Shown here piece by piece: positions 26,092 to 34,148 of a stretch of DNA of 64,000 bases. The translations under genes were made by a program, and so were the position numbers. The stretch is from positions 251,635 through 315,634 of the forward strand of contig CALRXU020000002.1 in NCBI GenBank assembly GCA_943372215.1, given 5' to 3'. How positions within the stretch are numbered: the first letter of the stretch is position 1; each line of letters opens with the position of its first letter. A model generated the notes under the pieces. The model was not told the origin of the DNA. It worked only from the letters and a program-made list of their open reading frames with translations, and did not search any database. This DNA comes from UBA6183 sp943372215 (GTDB lineage: Bacteria > Bacteroidota > Bacteroidia > UKL13-3).

Positions 26092-27163
26092 ATATCTATA
26101 TAATAAATGGGTGGACGGGGTGTTTGTGTTAGCACCCCCATTCATCAGTTTAATAATTGTAGCCTTTTTGCCAGATGCATATAAATATTCATCAGAAATG
26201 CCTGTGTTTGCATGGGTAATTCTAATTATGTGTATTGATGTAGCCCATGTTTACTCAACCTTATATCGTACCTATTTTGATTGGGATACTTATCGTCAAC
26301 AGCGAAATTTGTTGCTGGGTATTCCTTGTGTTTGTTTACTAGTAAGCGTCTTACTTTACAATTACAGTGTGTCGTTGTTCTGGAGTCTATTGGCTTATTT
26401 AGCTGTGTTTCATTTTATCAGGCAACAATATGGATTTATGAGAATTTATTCAGGTAAAGAAGACTCATTAAAACTATCAACTTACATTGATACCATAACA
26501 ATTTACGCTACAACAATACTTCCAATCATATACTGGCATTTAAACCCCCAACGTAATTTCAGTTGGTTTATGCAAGGCGATTTTCTAATAATTAATGCAG
26601 CTCAGTTCAATAATTATATTCATTTAATTTACGTGTTGTTAATTGTAGTTTATGTTACAAAGGAGTTATACCTGGTTTTAAACAAACATGCGTTTAACGT
26701 AACAAAAAACATCATAATTGTAGGTACAGGTTTGAGCTGGTATTTTGGTATAGTGTACTTTAACGGAGATTTGGTGTTTACATTGCTAAACGTTATTGCT
26801 CATGGAATACCCTATATTGCACTAATATGGATATGGGGAAATAAAAAGCACCAAAAAAGCACCATATCACAAGGAAATGGATTTTTAAAGCGAATATTTC
26901 AAAGTAAAAAGTTAATTTGGTTTTTATTAATAATATTGGCGTTTGCTTATATTGAAGAATTATGTTGGGATACATGGGTTTGGAATGAACATGAAGATGT
27001 TTTCTTTTTTATGAGTTCATTTTATAACCAAGCTAATGATAACGTATTAAAAGTGCTCGTTCCATTACTCACGCTGCCTCAAATTGTGCATTACGTAATA
27101 GATGGATATATTTGGAAGATAAAAAACGACCAGTTTAATTGGTCCAACCACGTATTAAAATGA
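26075..27163 (+). CDS. Polytopic membrane protein of the polyamine-type operon
   Basis: About 362 aa from the ATG at 26075 (MELTYKYLYNKW), which overlaps the oxidoreductase gene by 17 nt. Around nine hydrophobic segments are spread over the length. Polar signatures inside the membrane part are 'HFIRQQYGFMRIYSGKED', 'NVIAHGIPYIALIWIWGNKK' and 'LPQIVHYVIDGYIWK', with several histidines that could bind metal or haem. I do not recognise a family with a known activity. The frame is open to 25988, but that longer version is overlapped by the previous gene. The stop overlaps the next ATG (ATGA). Confidence 0.7.
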   Translation: MELTYKYLYNKWVDGVFVLAPPFISLIIVAFLPDAYKYSSEMPVFAWVILIMCIDVAHVYSTLYRTYFDWDTYRQQRNLLLGIPCVCLLVSVLLYNYSVSLFWSLLAYLAVFHFIRQQYGFMRIYSGKEDSLKLSTYIDTITIYATTILPIIYWHLNPQRNFSWFMQGDFLIINAAQFNNYIHLIYVLLIVVYVTKELYLVLNKHAFNVTKNIIIVGTGLSWYFGIVYFNGDLVFTLLNVIAHGIPYIALIWIWGNKKHQKSTISQGNGFLKRIFQSKKLIWFLLIILAFAYIEELCWDTWVWNEHEDVFFFMSSFYNQANDNVLKVLVPLLTLPQIVHYVIDGYIWKIKNDQFNWSNHVLK

Positions 27164-28080
27164 AAATACTCGTTACTGGAAGCAATGGCTTATTAGGCCA
27201 AAAACTCACTGATTACTACAAAACCCGTTCTGATATTGAATATTTTGCTACAGCAAAAGGAGGCGACAGGTACAGCAATCAAAAGGGTTACATCTACTTA
27301 TCTCTTGACGTTACAGATAAAGAGGATGTTGAAATCATTATTGGAGGGATTAAACCAGATGTGGTAATTAACACAGCCGCAATGACCAATGTAGATGCCT
27401 GTGAAGGAGACCATGCAGGATGTGATGCGTTAAACGTTGAAGCAGTAAAATACCTGGTTGAAGCTTGTAACAAAAGTAATACGCATTTGATACACCTTTC
27501 AACTGATTTTATTTTTGATGGTACGCATGGCCCGGTTACTGAAGATGAAATACCCAATCCGTTGAGCTATTATGGAAACAGTAAATTAAAAGCTGAACAG
27601 GAAATAATGGCCAATAGTAAAAGTTGGGCAATTTTGCGCACTGTATTGGTTTATGGTGTGGTTAAAGACATGAGTCGAAGCAATATTGTATTGTGGGCTA
27701 AAACCAATTTAGAACAAGGCAAAACATTAAACGTAGTTGGCGATCAGTTTAGAACGCCTACACTGGCAGAAGATTTGGCCCAAGGTTGTGTATTGGCTGC
27801 TGATAAAATGGCCCGCGGTGTATATAATATTAGCGGTATTGATTACATGAGTGTGTTTGATTTGGTATATCGGGTGGCCAATTACTTTAAACTAGATAAA
27901 ACCTTGTTAAATTTATCAACCAGTGAAGGCATTAAGCAACCAGCAAAACGCCCACCTATTACAGGTTTTCATGTTGATAAAGCAGTTCGTGAATTAGGGT
28001 ATAAACCCCATCGTTTTGAGGAAGGGTTGGCTATTGTAGAGCAACAGTTGTTGCAAGTAACACCGCATAATTCAAATTAA
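27160..28080 (+). CDS. RmlD-like NAD(P)-dependent sugar nucleotide reductase (SDR)
   Basis: 306 aa from the ATG at 27160, which overlaps the previous stop (ATGA). Rossmann motif 'ILVTGSNGLLGQKL' at the N-terminus, 'DVVINTAAMTNVDACE', 'STDFIFDG' and the active-site Y-x3-K in 'SYYGNSKLKAE' match dTDP-4-dehydrorhamnose reductase-like extended SDRs. Standalone family members act in sugar metabolism or on other carbonyl substrates. It is the last clearly coupled gene of the speD operon. Confidence 0.85.
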   Translation: MKILVTGSNGLLGQKLTDYYKTRSDIEYFATAKGGDRYSNQKGYIYLSLDVTDKEDVEIIIGGIKPDVVINTAAMTNVDACEGDHAGCDALNVEAVKYLVEACNKSNTHLIHLSTDFIFDGTHGPVTEDEIPNPLSYYGNSKLKAEQEIMANSKSWAILRTVLVYGVVKDMSRSNIVLWAKTNLEQGKTLNVVGDQFRTPTLAEDLAQGCVLAADKMARGVYNISGIDYMSVFDLVYRVANYFKLDKTLLNLSTSEGIKQPAKRPPITGFHVDKAVRELGYKPHRFEEGLAIVEQQLLQVTPHNSN

Positions 28081-28110
28081 AGGTTCATCTTTGTTGTAAA
28101 TTTTATACTA

Positions 28111-28248
28111 ATGGATTGGGGAAGTAATTTTTGGGTTTGGATGGCTACAGAAGCCTTCTTTGGCATTTTTGTGGCGGTATTGTTGTATTACTTTTTTGTG
28201 CGCAGGGATCAAAAAGAGCGTAATGAAAGAGATAAAAAAAACAGTTAA
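28111..28248 (+). CDS. 45-aa single-helix membrane peptide
   Basis: Direct reading from the ATG at 28111 gives 45 codons and TAA: MDWGSNFWVWM at the start, a hydrophobic helix (about 8-30, with FFGIFVAVLLYYFF) and a charged tail rich in Arg/Lys/Glu (RRDQKERNERDKK). The positive-inside tail predicts an N-out, C-in topology. It overlaps the next gene by 26 nt in another frame. The spacing of 30 bp after the RmlD-like gene and the clean amphipathic composition support a real small protein. No family recognised. Confidence 0.6.
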   Translation: MDWGSNFWVWMATEAFFGIFVAVLLYYFFVRRDQKERNERDKKNS

Positions 28249-29131
28249 CTTAATCAAACAGTTTTTTGTGTTCAGTAAGCTAGAGCGTAATGGAATTTAT
28301 GCCCTTGTTTTACTGATTGCAGTTGTTGCATGGCTTCCGCAAATTTACAGACTCCTTTTTCCTCCGCAATTACTAAACCTAAAAATTGCCGAATTAGCAG
28401 TACGAACACCTGAAAATGGAAACAATACACATGCCATTATTACTCAAGACTCAAGTAACAAAGTAGCGCATGAGCTATTTTTTTTTAATCCAAACACCAT
28501 TGATTCTGCTGGGTTAATGGCTTTAGGTTTTACTCCTAAACTCACTAAGGGAATATTAAAATACCGCAGCAAAGGAGGTTATTTTAAAAGTGCTGAAAGT
28601 TTGTATAAGATTTATGGAGTGGATAGCAACCTGATAGATAAATTAGTTCCGTATGTGCAAATAGAGAACAAGCCCGCGTTTAGCAATACAGCATCAAGGC
28701 TAAAATTTGAGGATAAACCTAGGGCAAGGAGTGTTTCTATTGATATTAACACGGCAGACTCCATACAACTGGTTGCGTTGTATGGGATAGGCCCCAAAAT
28801 GGCTGCAAAGATTATTGATTACAGGCAGCGTACTGGTGGTTTCTTTAACACCGCACAATTATTGGAAGTTTACGGGATGGATGAAGATGTGTTAATGGAA
28901 TTAGAAGGTAAAATACATGCTGATGTGCAAAGGGTTAGGTATTTAGCGCTAAATAGTGTGCTATTAGAGGAGTTGAAGAAGAATCCATATGTAAAATCGA
29001 AACTGGCAAATGCTATTATCAATTACCGCAAACAACACGGTGCTTTTAAAAAAATTGAAGACTTGAAAAAGATTGTGATATTGCAAGATAGCACCTATAA
29101 TAAGCTATTGCCCTATTTAACATTGGATTAA
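28223..29131 (+). CDS. Membrane-anchored helix-hairpin-helix (ComEA-like) protein
   Basis: 302 aa from the ATG at 28223. After a transmembrane helix (about 23-42) there are three helix-hairpin-helix units: 'FFNPNTIDSAGLMALGFTPK', 'DINTADSIQLVALYGIGPKM' with 'AAKIIDYRQRTGGF', and a C-terminal 'LANAIINYRKQHGAFKKIED'. ComEA-type proteins bind DNA at the envelope during uptake. The fold is clear; a competence role is inferred. The ATG lies inside the 45-aa peptide gene. Confidence 0.82.
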   Translation: MKEIKKTVNLIKQFFVFSKLERNGIYALVLLIAVVAWLPQIYRLLFPPQLLNLKIAELAVRTPENGNNTHAIITQDSSNKVAHELFFFNPNTIDSAGLMALGFTPKLTKGILKYRSKGGYFKSAESLYKIYGVDSNLIDKLVPYVQIENKPAFSNTASRLKFEDKPRARSVSIDINTADSIQLVALYGIGPKMAAKIIDYRQRTGGFFNTAQLLEVYGMDEDVLMELEGKIHADVQRVRYLALNSVLLEELKKNPYVKSKLANAIINYRKQHGAFKKIEDLKKIVILQDSTYNKLLPYLTLD

Positions 29132-29169
29132 CAAAAAGAATAACCATCTTTGTTCAAACAAGTTTATAT

Positions 29170-29538
29170 ATGAAAAATTTATTAATGCTGTTATTGCTAT
29201 TATCTACTGCTGCTGTATCAGCCTATGCCCAACAACCTACTGATAGCAATATTGTTGTAGTTAATGGCATGTATGTGGTAAAAATCAAAACCAGCGCGGT
29301 ATGCGACATGTGCAAAGAAACCATTGAAAAAGCGATGGCTTATGAAAAGGGAGTGAAAAAGAGCGACCTAGATGTAGATTCTAAAATACTTACCGTAACT
29401 TTTGATCCCAATAAAACAACACTTGAAAAGATACGTTTGGCCATTGTAAAATCAGGATATGATGCTGATGGGCAATTGGCTGATGCCAAAGCATACGACA
29501 ATTTAAACCCTTGTTGCAAGAAAGATGCAAAGCATTAA
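29170..29538 (+). CDS. Exported HMA-domain metal-binding protein
   Basis: 122 aa. A signal peptide (about 1-20, ending AYAQ) is followed by a heavy-metal-associated domain: beta strand 'VVKIKTSAVCDMCKETIEKA' with the C-x-x-C site, then 'GVKKSDLDVDSKILTVTFDP' and the C-terminal 'IRLAIVKSGYDAD'. The C-terminus has a second Cys pair (NPCCKKDAKH). Expected to bind Cu+ or a similar soft metal in the periplasm. It stands alone between the HhH gene and a deoxynucleoside kinase. Confidence 0.85.
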   Translation: MKNLLMLLLLLSTAAVSAYAQQPTDSNIVVVNGMYVVKIKTSAVCDMCKETIEKAMAYEKGVKKSDLDVDSKILTVTFDPNKTTLEKIRLAIVKSGYDADGQLADAKAYDNLNPCCKKDAKH

Positions 29539-29636
29539 TCCGCAACTGATATAACAAGTGCAGATAAAATATCCACATGCTTTAGTATTTCGTATTAAAA
29601 GCATAAACTTGTGGTTTAAGTAACGTAACACATATT

Positions 29637-30248
29637 ATGTATTTAGCTATTGCTGGGAATATTGGATCAGGGAAAACTACTTTAACCACTTTACTCGCTC
29701 GTCATTATAAATTTGAACCGCATTACGAAGATGTAGAGGACAATCCATATATCAGCGATTTTTATGAGGATATGCAACGTTGGGCCTTCAACCTACAGAT
29801 TTACTTTTTAAACAGCCGCTACAATACGGTTTTACAACTGCAAAAAGGTAAAAAGAAGGTAATACAAGACAGAACCATTTATGAAGATGCGCACATTTTT
29901 GCGCCAAACTTACATAGCATGGGCTTAATGAGTACGCGCGATTACGAAACCTACCAAAAAATGTTTGAGTCGTTGAGCCAAACCATTAAAGCACCTGACT
30001 TGTTGGTGTATTTGCGTGCCTCCATTCCAAGTTTGGTAAACAATATTCAAAAACGAGGAAGGGATTACGAGGATAGCATTCGATTAGATTACTTAAGGCG
30101 TTTAAATGAACGCTATGAAGCTTGGATTAGCAACTATAAGCATAAGCTCCTTATCATTGATGTGGACAATCTTAATTTTGCTGATCATCCAGAAGATTTA
30201 GGAACGGTTATCAGTAAAATTGATGCAGAAATAAATGGCCTATTCTAA
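29637..30248 (+). CDS. Deoxynucleoside kinase (paralogue 1)
   Basis: 203-aa salvage kinase that phosphorylates a deoxynucleoside with ATP. The P-loop 'AGNIGSGKTTLTTLLA' is at the N-terminus, followed by 'YEDVEDNPYISDFYEDMQRW', the D-R motif 'VIQDRTIYEDAHIF' and the lid 'KRGRDYEDSIRLDYL'. The signature matches the dGK/dAK family. A paralogue lies at 33.3 kb next to folK; in some bacteria two such kinases work as a pair with different base preference. Confidence 0.93.
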   Translation: MYLAIAGNIGSGKTTLTTLLARHYKFEPHYEDVEDNPYISDFYEDMQRWAFNLQIYFLNSRYNTVLQLQKGKKKVIQDRTIYEDAHIFAPNLHSMGLMSTRDYETYQKMFESLSQTIKAPDLLVYLRASIPSLVNNIQKRGRDYEDSIRLDYLRRLNERYEAWISNYKHKLLIIDVDNLNFADHPEDLGTVISKIDAEINGLF

Positions 30249-30373
30249 TTTAAATAGGGTCTTTGCATTAAAACATTTCATTAATTACGGCTAAACCAAC
30301 ATGCTACGATTTATTCAGGTAGTTCAACACCATAATAAATAGCCATACTGAGTTATACCCGAGTATCAATAAC

Positions 30374-30400
30374 AAAAAAAGCCGCATTGCGGCTTTTTTT
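30374..30400. terminator. Bidirectional rho-independent terminator
   Basis: Twelve-base arms (aaaaaaagccgc and gcggcttttttt) with a 3-nt loop give a GC stem flanked by A and T runs. It lies between the convergent deoxynucleoside kinase (ends 30248) and fbp (ends 30422), so it can stop both transcripts. Confidence 0.9.
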
Positions 30401-30421
30401 GAATATTTTGGAATCAATTCT

Positions 30422-31429
30422 TTATTTTTCTAGTAGCTCTAACAATTGTTTTACCATGTCTTTTGAGCCCATGTAAATGGGCACACGTTGGTGCAAATCG
30501 TTTGGAACAATATCCAATACCCGACCATTGCCTGTATCTGCTATGCCGCCTGCTTGTTCAACAATATACGCCATAGGGTTACACTCATACATTAAGCGCA
30601 ATTTACCGTTGGGTGATTTTGCCGTAGGTGGGTAAATAAAAATACCACCTTTTAATAAATTACGGTGGAAATCAGCCACCATACTGCCAATATACCTAGC
30701 ACTGTACGGGCGATTAGTTGGTTTGTCAACTTGTTGGCACCAGGTAATGTATTCTTTTACCCCTGTTGGCGCACTTAATATATTGCCCTCATTGTAACTG
30801 TATGTTTTACCCATTGCTGGTATTTTCATATCAGGGTGCGATAAGCAAAACTCACCAATGCTAGGGTCTAATGTAAATCCATTTACACCATTACCGGTAG
30901 TATAAACCAACATGGTACTGGTTCCATAAATCACATATCCAGCTGCAAGCATTTTATTGCCAGGCTGAAAAAAGTCGCTTAAGTCAGGTTTGGTGCCTAC
31001 TGGTGTAACCCGCTGAAAAATACTAAATATGGTACCTATTGAAACATTTACATCAATATTGCTTGAACCATCCAAGGGATCCATAGCTACTACGTATTTT
31101 GCATTATTGCTCACCGGAGATTGAATGTAAATCATTTCATCATTCTCTTCACTGGCAATGGCGCATACTTCACCTCCTCTGGTTAAGCAATCAATTACCA
31201 AGTCATTGGCAATTACATCCAGTTTCTTTTGGTCTTCGCCCTGTACATTCTCGCTACCAGCATCACCTAAAATTTCAGCCAATCCAGCTCTGTTTACCTC
31301 ACGGCTTATGGTTTTTGCCGCAATGCCAATATCACGCAATAAACGCGAAAACTCGCCTTTAGCTACTGAAATCTCATTTTGGCGCTCTATAATAAACTGC
31401 CCTAAGGTGGTTACATTAAATTTGCTCAT
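30422..31429 (-). CDS. fbp: Fructose-1,6-bisphosphatase class I
   Basis: 335-aa gluconeogenic phosphatase. Key motifs: 'ASEENDE' (Mg2+ ligands), 'VVAMDPLDGSSNIDVNVSIG' (the class I signature with metal and substrate residues), 'NEGN' and 'RYIGSMVADFHRNLLKGGIF' (substrate binding), and 'LRLMYECNPMAYIVEQAGG' (C-terminal catalytic region). Length is usual for the class. It stands alone, divergent from the aspartate kinase gene, with a well-formed promoter upstream and a strong terminator downstream. Confidence 0.97.
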   Translation of the reverse strand: MSKFNVTTLGQFIIERQNEISVAKGEFSRLLRDIGIAAKTISREVNRAGLAEILGDAGSENVQGEDQKKLDVIANDLVIDCLTRGGEVCAIASEENDEMIYIQSPVSNNAKYVVAMDPLDGSSNIDVNVSIGTIFSIFQRVTPVGTKPDLSDFFQPGNKMLAAGYVIYGTSTMLVYTTGNGVNGFTLDPSIGEFCLSHPDMKIPAMGKTYSYNEGNILSAPTGVKEYITWCQQVDKPTNRPYSARYIGSMVADFHRNLLKGGIFIYPPTAKSPNGKLRLMYECNPMAYIVEQAGGIADTGNGRVLDIVPNDLHQRVPIYMGSKDMVKQLLELLEK

Positions 31430-31455
31430 GCCTGTTTTATTAGTTGTTTATCCAG

Positions 31456-31485
31456 CAAATATAAGGGAAGCCTTAAGTTGAGCAA
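31456..31485 (-). promoter_or_regulatory. fbp promoter of the Bacteroidota type
   Basis: Minus strand shows TTG (31485-31483), exactly 19 nt, then TATATTTG (31463-31456), a full match to TTG-N19-TAnnTTTG. The -7 box lies 27 nt before the fbp ATG, giving a leader of about 20 nt. Confidence 0.75.
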
Positions 31486-31547
31486 ATCCGCAAGCAATTA
31501 TTTCATTCAGGTTGTATATTGCAGGTTCATTTGTAAATGTTGTTATC

Positions 31548-32816
31548 GTGAAAGTATTCAAATTTGGTGGGGCATCAGTTAAAGATGCAGCATCAGTAAA
31601 AAATGTAGCTGAAATTTTAAAAAAGTATGCCAATCAGCCTATTCTGGTAGTGGTTTCGGCAATGGGTAAAACAACCAATGCATTAGAAAAATTAGCTTAT
31701 GCACACTATCATAACGATAAGGAAAATAAACAGCAGTTATATCTTGAAATTAAACAATACCACGATGAGATTATTAGTGGATTGTTAAATGAAACGGATA
31801 CCCATGCCTACAATGACATCGAAAACCTCTTTGTTGAGCTGGAATGTTTGCTGGAGGCCGGTAGTGAAGGTTCGTATGATTTTAACTACGACCAAATTGT
31901 GAGCTACGGGGAAATATTCAGTACTCGTATTGTAAGCAGTTACCTCAATCAGATGGACATTAAAAATAGGTGGATGGATGCCCGAAACTTCATCAATACA
32001 GATGCTACCTTCCGCGATGCAAAAGTGGATTGGAGCTTAACGGAAGCCATGATAGGCAAAAAGCTGAAACCCATCGTGTCCAAGCAATTGGTAGTTACAC
32101 AAGGGTTTATAGGCCAAAATAGGGAACACAATACCACAACATTGGGGCGAGAGGGTAGTGATTACAGTGCAGCTATTTTTGCATATGGTTTAAATGCTGA
32201 AAGTGTAACAATCTGGAAAGATGTGGCCGGAGTAATGAATGGAGATCCTAAAAAATTTCCAACAGCTATTAAACTGAACGAACTAAGCTACACCCGTGCA
32301 ATTGAAATGGCTTACTATGGCGCAACTGTTATTCATCCTAAAACCATACAACCATTAAAAGGCAAAAATATTGTATTGCACGTGCGGTCTTTCCTAGACC
32401 CTGATGCAATAGGAACAGTGGTGAGCAATCATGCACATGAGCAAAGCATCCCTTCCTTTATATCCAAAGGTAATCAAACATTAATTTCCATTTCTAGTAA
32501 GGATTTTAGCTTTATAGTGGAGGATAACCTGGTAAATATTTTTCGGATTTTTGCCCTGCACAACATCAACATTAACCTCATGCAAAATTCTGCCATTAGT
32601 TTTAGTGTATGCGTTGATAACAAAGGCGAAGAGTTGGACAAGCTCAAAAGTGAGTTAAATATCCATTACAATGTGCGGGTAAATGAGCAGGTGGAATTGC
32701 TTACCATCATGAACCACACAGAAGAAGCAATTAGAGAATTTACAACCCATAAGGCCATTTTGCTGGAGCAGCGCACACGCGTTACCGTGCAATTTGTATT
32801 AAAAGCCAATGGCTAA
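31548..32816 (+). CDS. Monofunctional aspartate kinase
   Basis: 422-aa first enzyme of the aspartate family pathway (Lys, Thr, Met, diaminopimelate). The N-terminus 'VFKFGGASVKDAASVKN' and 'GREGSDYSAAIFAYGL' are the ATP/aspartate site; 'ARNFINTDATFRDAKVDW' lies between. Two C-terminal ACT-like units (about 300-420) suit feedback control. The GTG at 31548 places the FGG motif at residue 5, as in homologues; upstream ATG at 31512 would add a non-conserved tail. It overlaps folK by 8 nt. Confidence 0.93.
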   Translation: MKVFKFGGASVKDAASVKNVAEILKKYANQPILVVVSAMGKTTNALEKLAYAHYHNDKENKQQLYLEIKQYHDEIISGLLNETDTHAYNDIENLFVELECLLEAGSEGSYDFNYDQIVSYGEIFSTRIVSSYLNQMDIKNRWMDARNFINTDATFRDAKVDWSLTEAMIGKKLKPIVSKQLVVTQGFIGQNREHNTTTLGREGSDYSAAIFAYGLNAESVTIWKDVAGVMNGDPKKFPTAIKLNELSYTRAIEMAYYGATVIHPKTIQPLKGKNIVLHVRSFLDPDAIGTVVSNHAHEQSIPSFISKGNQTLISISSKDFSFIVEDNLVNIFRIFALHNININLMQNSAISFSVCVDNKGEELDKLKSELNIHYNVRVNEQVELLTIMNHTEEAIREFTTHKAILLEQRTRVTVQFVLKANG

Positions 32817-33288
32817 AGTATATTTGCTCACAGGCAGCAATGAGGGCCTGAGTATTGAATTGTTAGCACAAGCTTCTTCACTCATTCATCAACAAGTAGG
32901 GGAGGTGCAGCTAAAATCATCCATCTATAAAACAGCACCTTGGGGCAATACCAACCAGCAAGATTTTTTAAATCAGGTACTTCTGGTGGAAACCACCTTG
33001 AATCCAACAGAAGTGTTGCATACCATATTAGGCATTGAGGCAAACATGGGTAGGGTTAGGCACCACAAATGGGCACCACGAACCATTGATATTGATGTGT
33101 TGTTTTACGATCAATTGGTGTTGCAAGAAACGGATTTAAGTATCCCTCATCCACTTCTGCATGAACGTAGGTTTACCCTTATCCCATTGGCTGAAATTGC
33201 CCCTGAGTTAATTCATCCAACATTAAAGTTGAGCATTAAGATGTTATTGGCAAACTGTAAGGACAACAGTACCGTGGAAAAATTGTAG
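32809..33288 (+). CDS. folK: 2-amino-4-hydroxy-6-hydroxymethyldihydropteridine pyrophosphokinase
   Basis: 159-aa folate enzyme that transfers pyrophosphate from ATP to the pterin. Characteristic blocks: 'YLLTGSNEG' at the start, 'SSIYKTAPWG', 'FLNQVLLVET', 'EANMGRVRHHKWAPRTIDID' and 'IPHPLLHERRFTLIPLAEI'. It starts inside the aspartate kinase 3' end and is followed after a short gap by a deoxynucleoside kinase, an arrangement often seen in Bacteroidota. Confidence 0.95.
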   Translation: MAKVYLLTGSNEGLSIELLAQASSLIHQQVGEVQLKSSIYKTAPWGNTNQQDFLNQVLLVETTLNPTEVLHTILGIEANMGRVRHHKWAPRTIDIDVLFYDQLVLQETDLSIPHPLLHERRFTLIPLAEIAPELIHPTLKLSIKMLLANCKDNSTVEKL

Positions 33289-33324
33289 TTAAACTGCTAT
33301 TACTTTACCGCACTTTTGTTACAT

Positions 33325-33981
33325 ATGATAATTAAACCAGCACATGAGTTTATTGTAATAGAGGGGAACATCGGGGCCGGGAAAACCTCATTGGCCAATA
33401 AGTTAAGTGCTGATTTTGGGGCTAAGCTAATCCTAGAAGAGTTTGAAGACAATTCGTTCCTTCCGAAGTTTTACGAGGATGCCAGAAGATATGCTTTTCC
33501 CCTAGAGATGAGCTTTTTAGCTGCAAGGTTTAATCAACTAAAAAAACAACTGCTGGAACTGGATTTGTTTCGTGCAGGGGTGGTGAGCGATTACATTTTT
33601 GCCAAATGTTTGTTGTTTTCTAAGATTAACTTGGATGACGATGAATATGATTTATATGTGAAGCTGTTTGAGATTATCAATTTGCAAATTAGGCAGCCTG
33701 ATTTATTGGTTTACCTGCATAACCCTATACAAAAGCTGCAATGGAACATTCTTAACCGAGGAAGAGCTTACGAGCAACAGATTTCAGATGATTATTTGAA
33801 GCAGCTTAGTGATGCTTATTTACAGTTTATACATGCAAATAACCACCTGCGTATTTTGTTGGTTGATTGTAGTGCAATAGATTTTATGGGTAATGAACAC
33901 CATTACCACAGCCTCAGGCAGTTAATTGCCAAAAATTATACCCCAGGTATCCACCATATCTCGTTTTTATCAGATTTCTGA
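33325..33981 (+). CDS. Deoxynucleoside kinase (paralogue 2)
   Basis: 218 aa from the ATG at 33325. P-loop 'EGNIGAGKTSLANKL', then 'EEFEDNSFLPKFYEDARRYA', 'VVSDYIFAKCLLFS' (where paralogue 1 has the D-R-x-I-Y motif) and the lid 'LNRGRAYEQQISDDYL'. The fold is the same as the kinase at 29.6 kb but sequence identity is clearly partial. The D-R-T motif reads S-D-Y-I, a substitution in a substrate-binding position. It is 36 bp after folK and probably co-transcribed. Confidence 0.9.
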   Translation: MIIKPAHEFIVIEGNIGAGKTSLANKLSADFGAKLILEEFEDNSFLPKFYEDARRYAFPLEMSFLAARFNQLKKQLLELDLFRAGVVSDYIFAKCLLFSKINLDDDEYDLYVKLFEIINLQIRQPDLLVYLHNPIQKLQWNILNRGRAYEQQISDDYLKQLSDAYLQFIHANNHLRILLVDCSAIDFMGNEHHYHSLRQLIAKNYTPGIHHISFLSDF

Positions 33982-34066
33982 TAAATTAATCACCTTATTT
34001 TCAATCAATTATATTTTTAGGCTACTATTTGTCATTTTATTGACAATCTGGTGATACTATTTAGGC

Positions 34067-34112
34067 TATATTTGTGTTATGTAATTGTTACGTAATTACA
34101 TTTTAAATGTAA
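34067..34112 (+). promoter_or_regulatory. -7 box and nested palindromes before the transglutaminase-like gene
   Basis: TATATTTG at 34067-34074 matches the Bacteroidota -7 box. Directly downstream are two overlapping inverted repeats: atgtaatt (34079-34086) with aattacat (34094-34101), and ttacattt (34096-34103) with aaatgtaa (34105-34112). They lie around the expected start of transcription and look like an operator. The nearest TTG is 24 nt upstream rather than 19. Confidence 0.5.
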
Positions 34113-34148
34113 ACATAATTGTATATGCCTGATAAATAGTAAAATATA

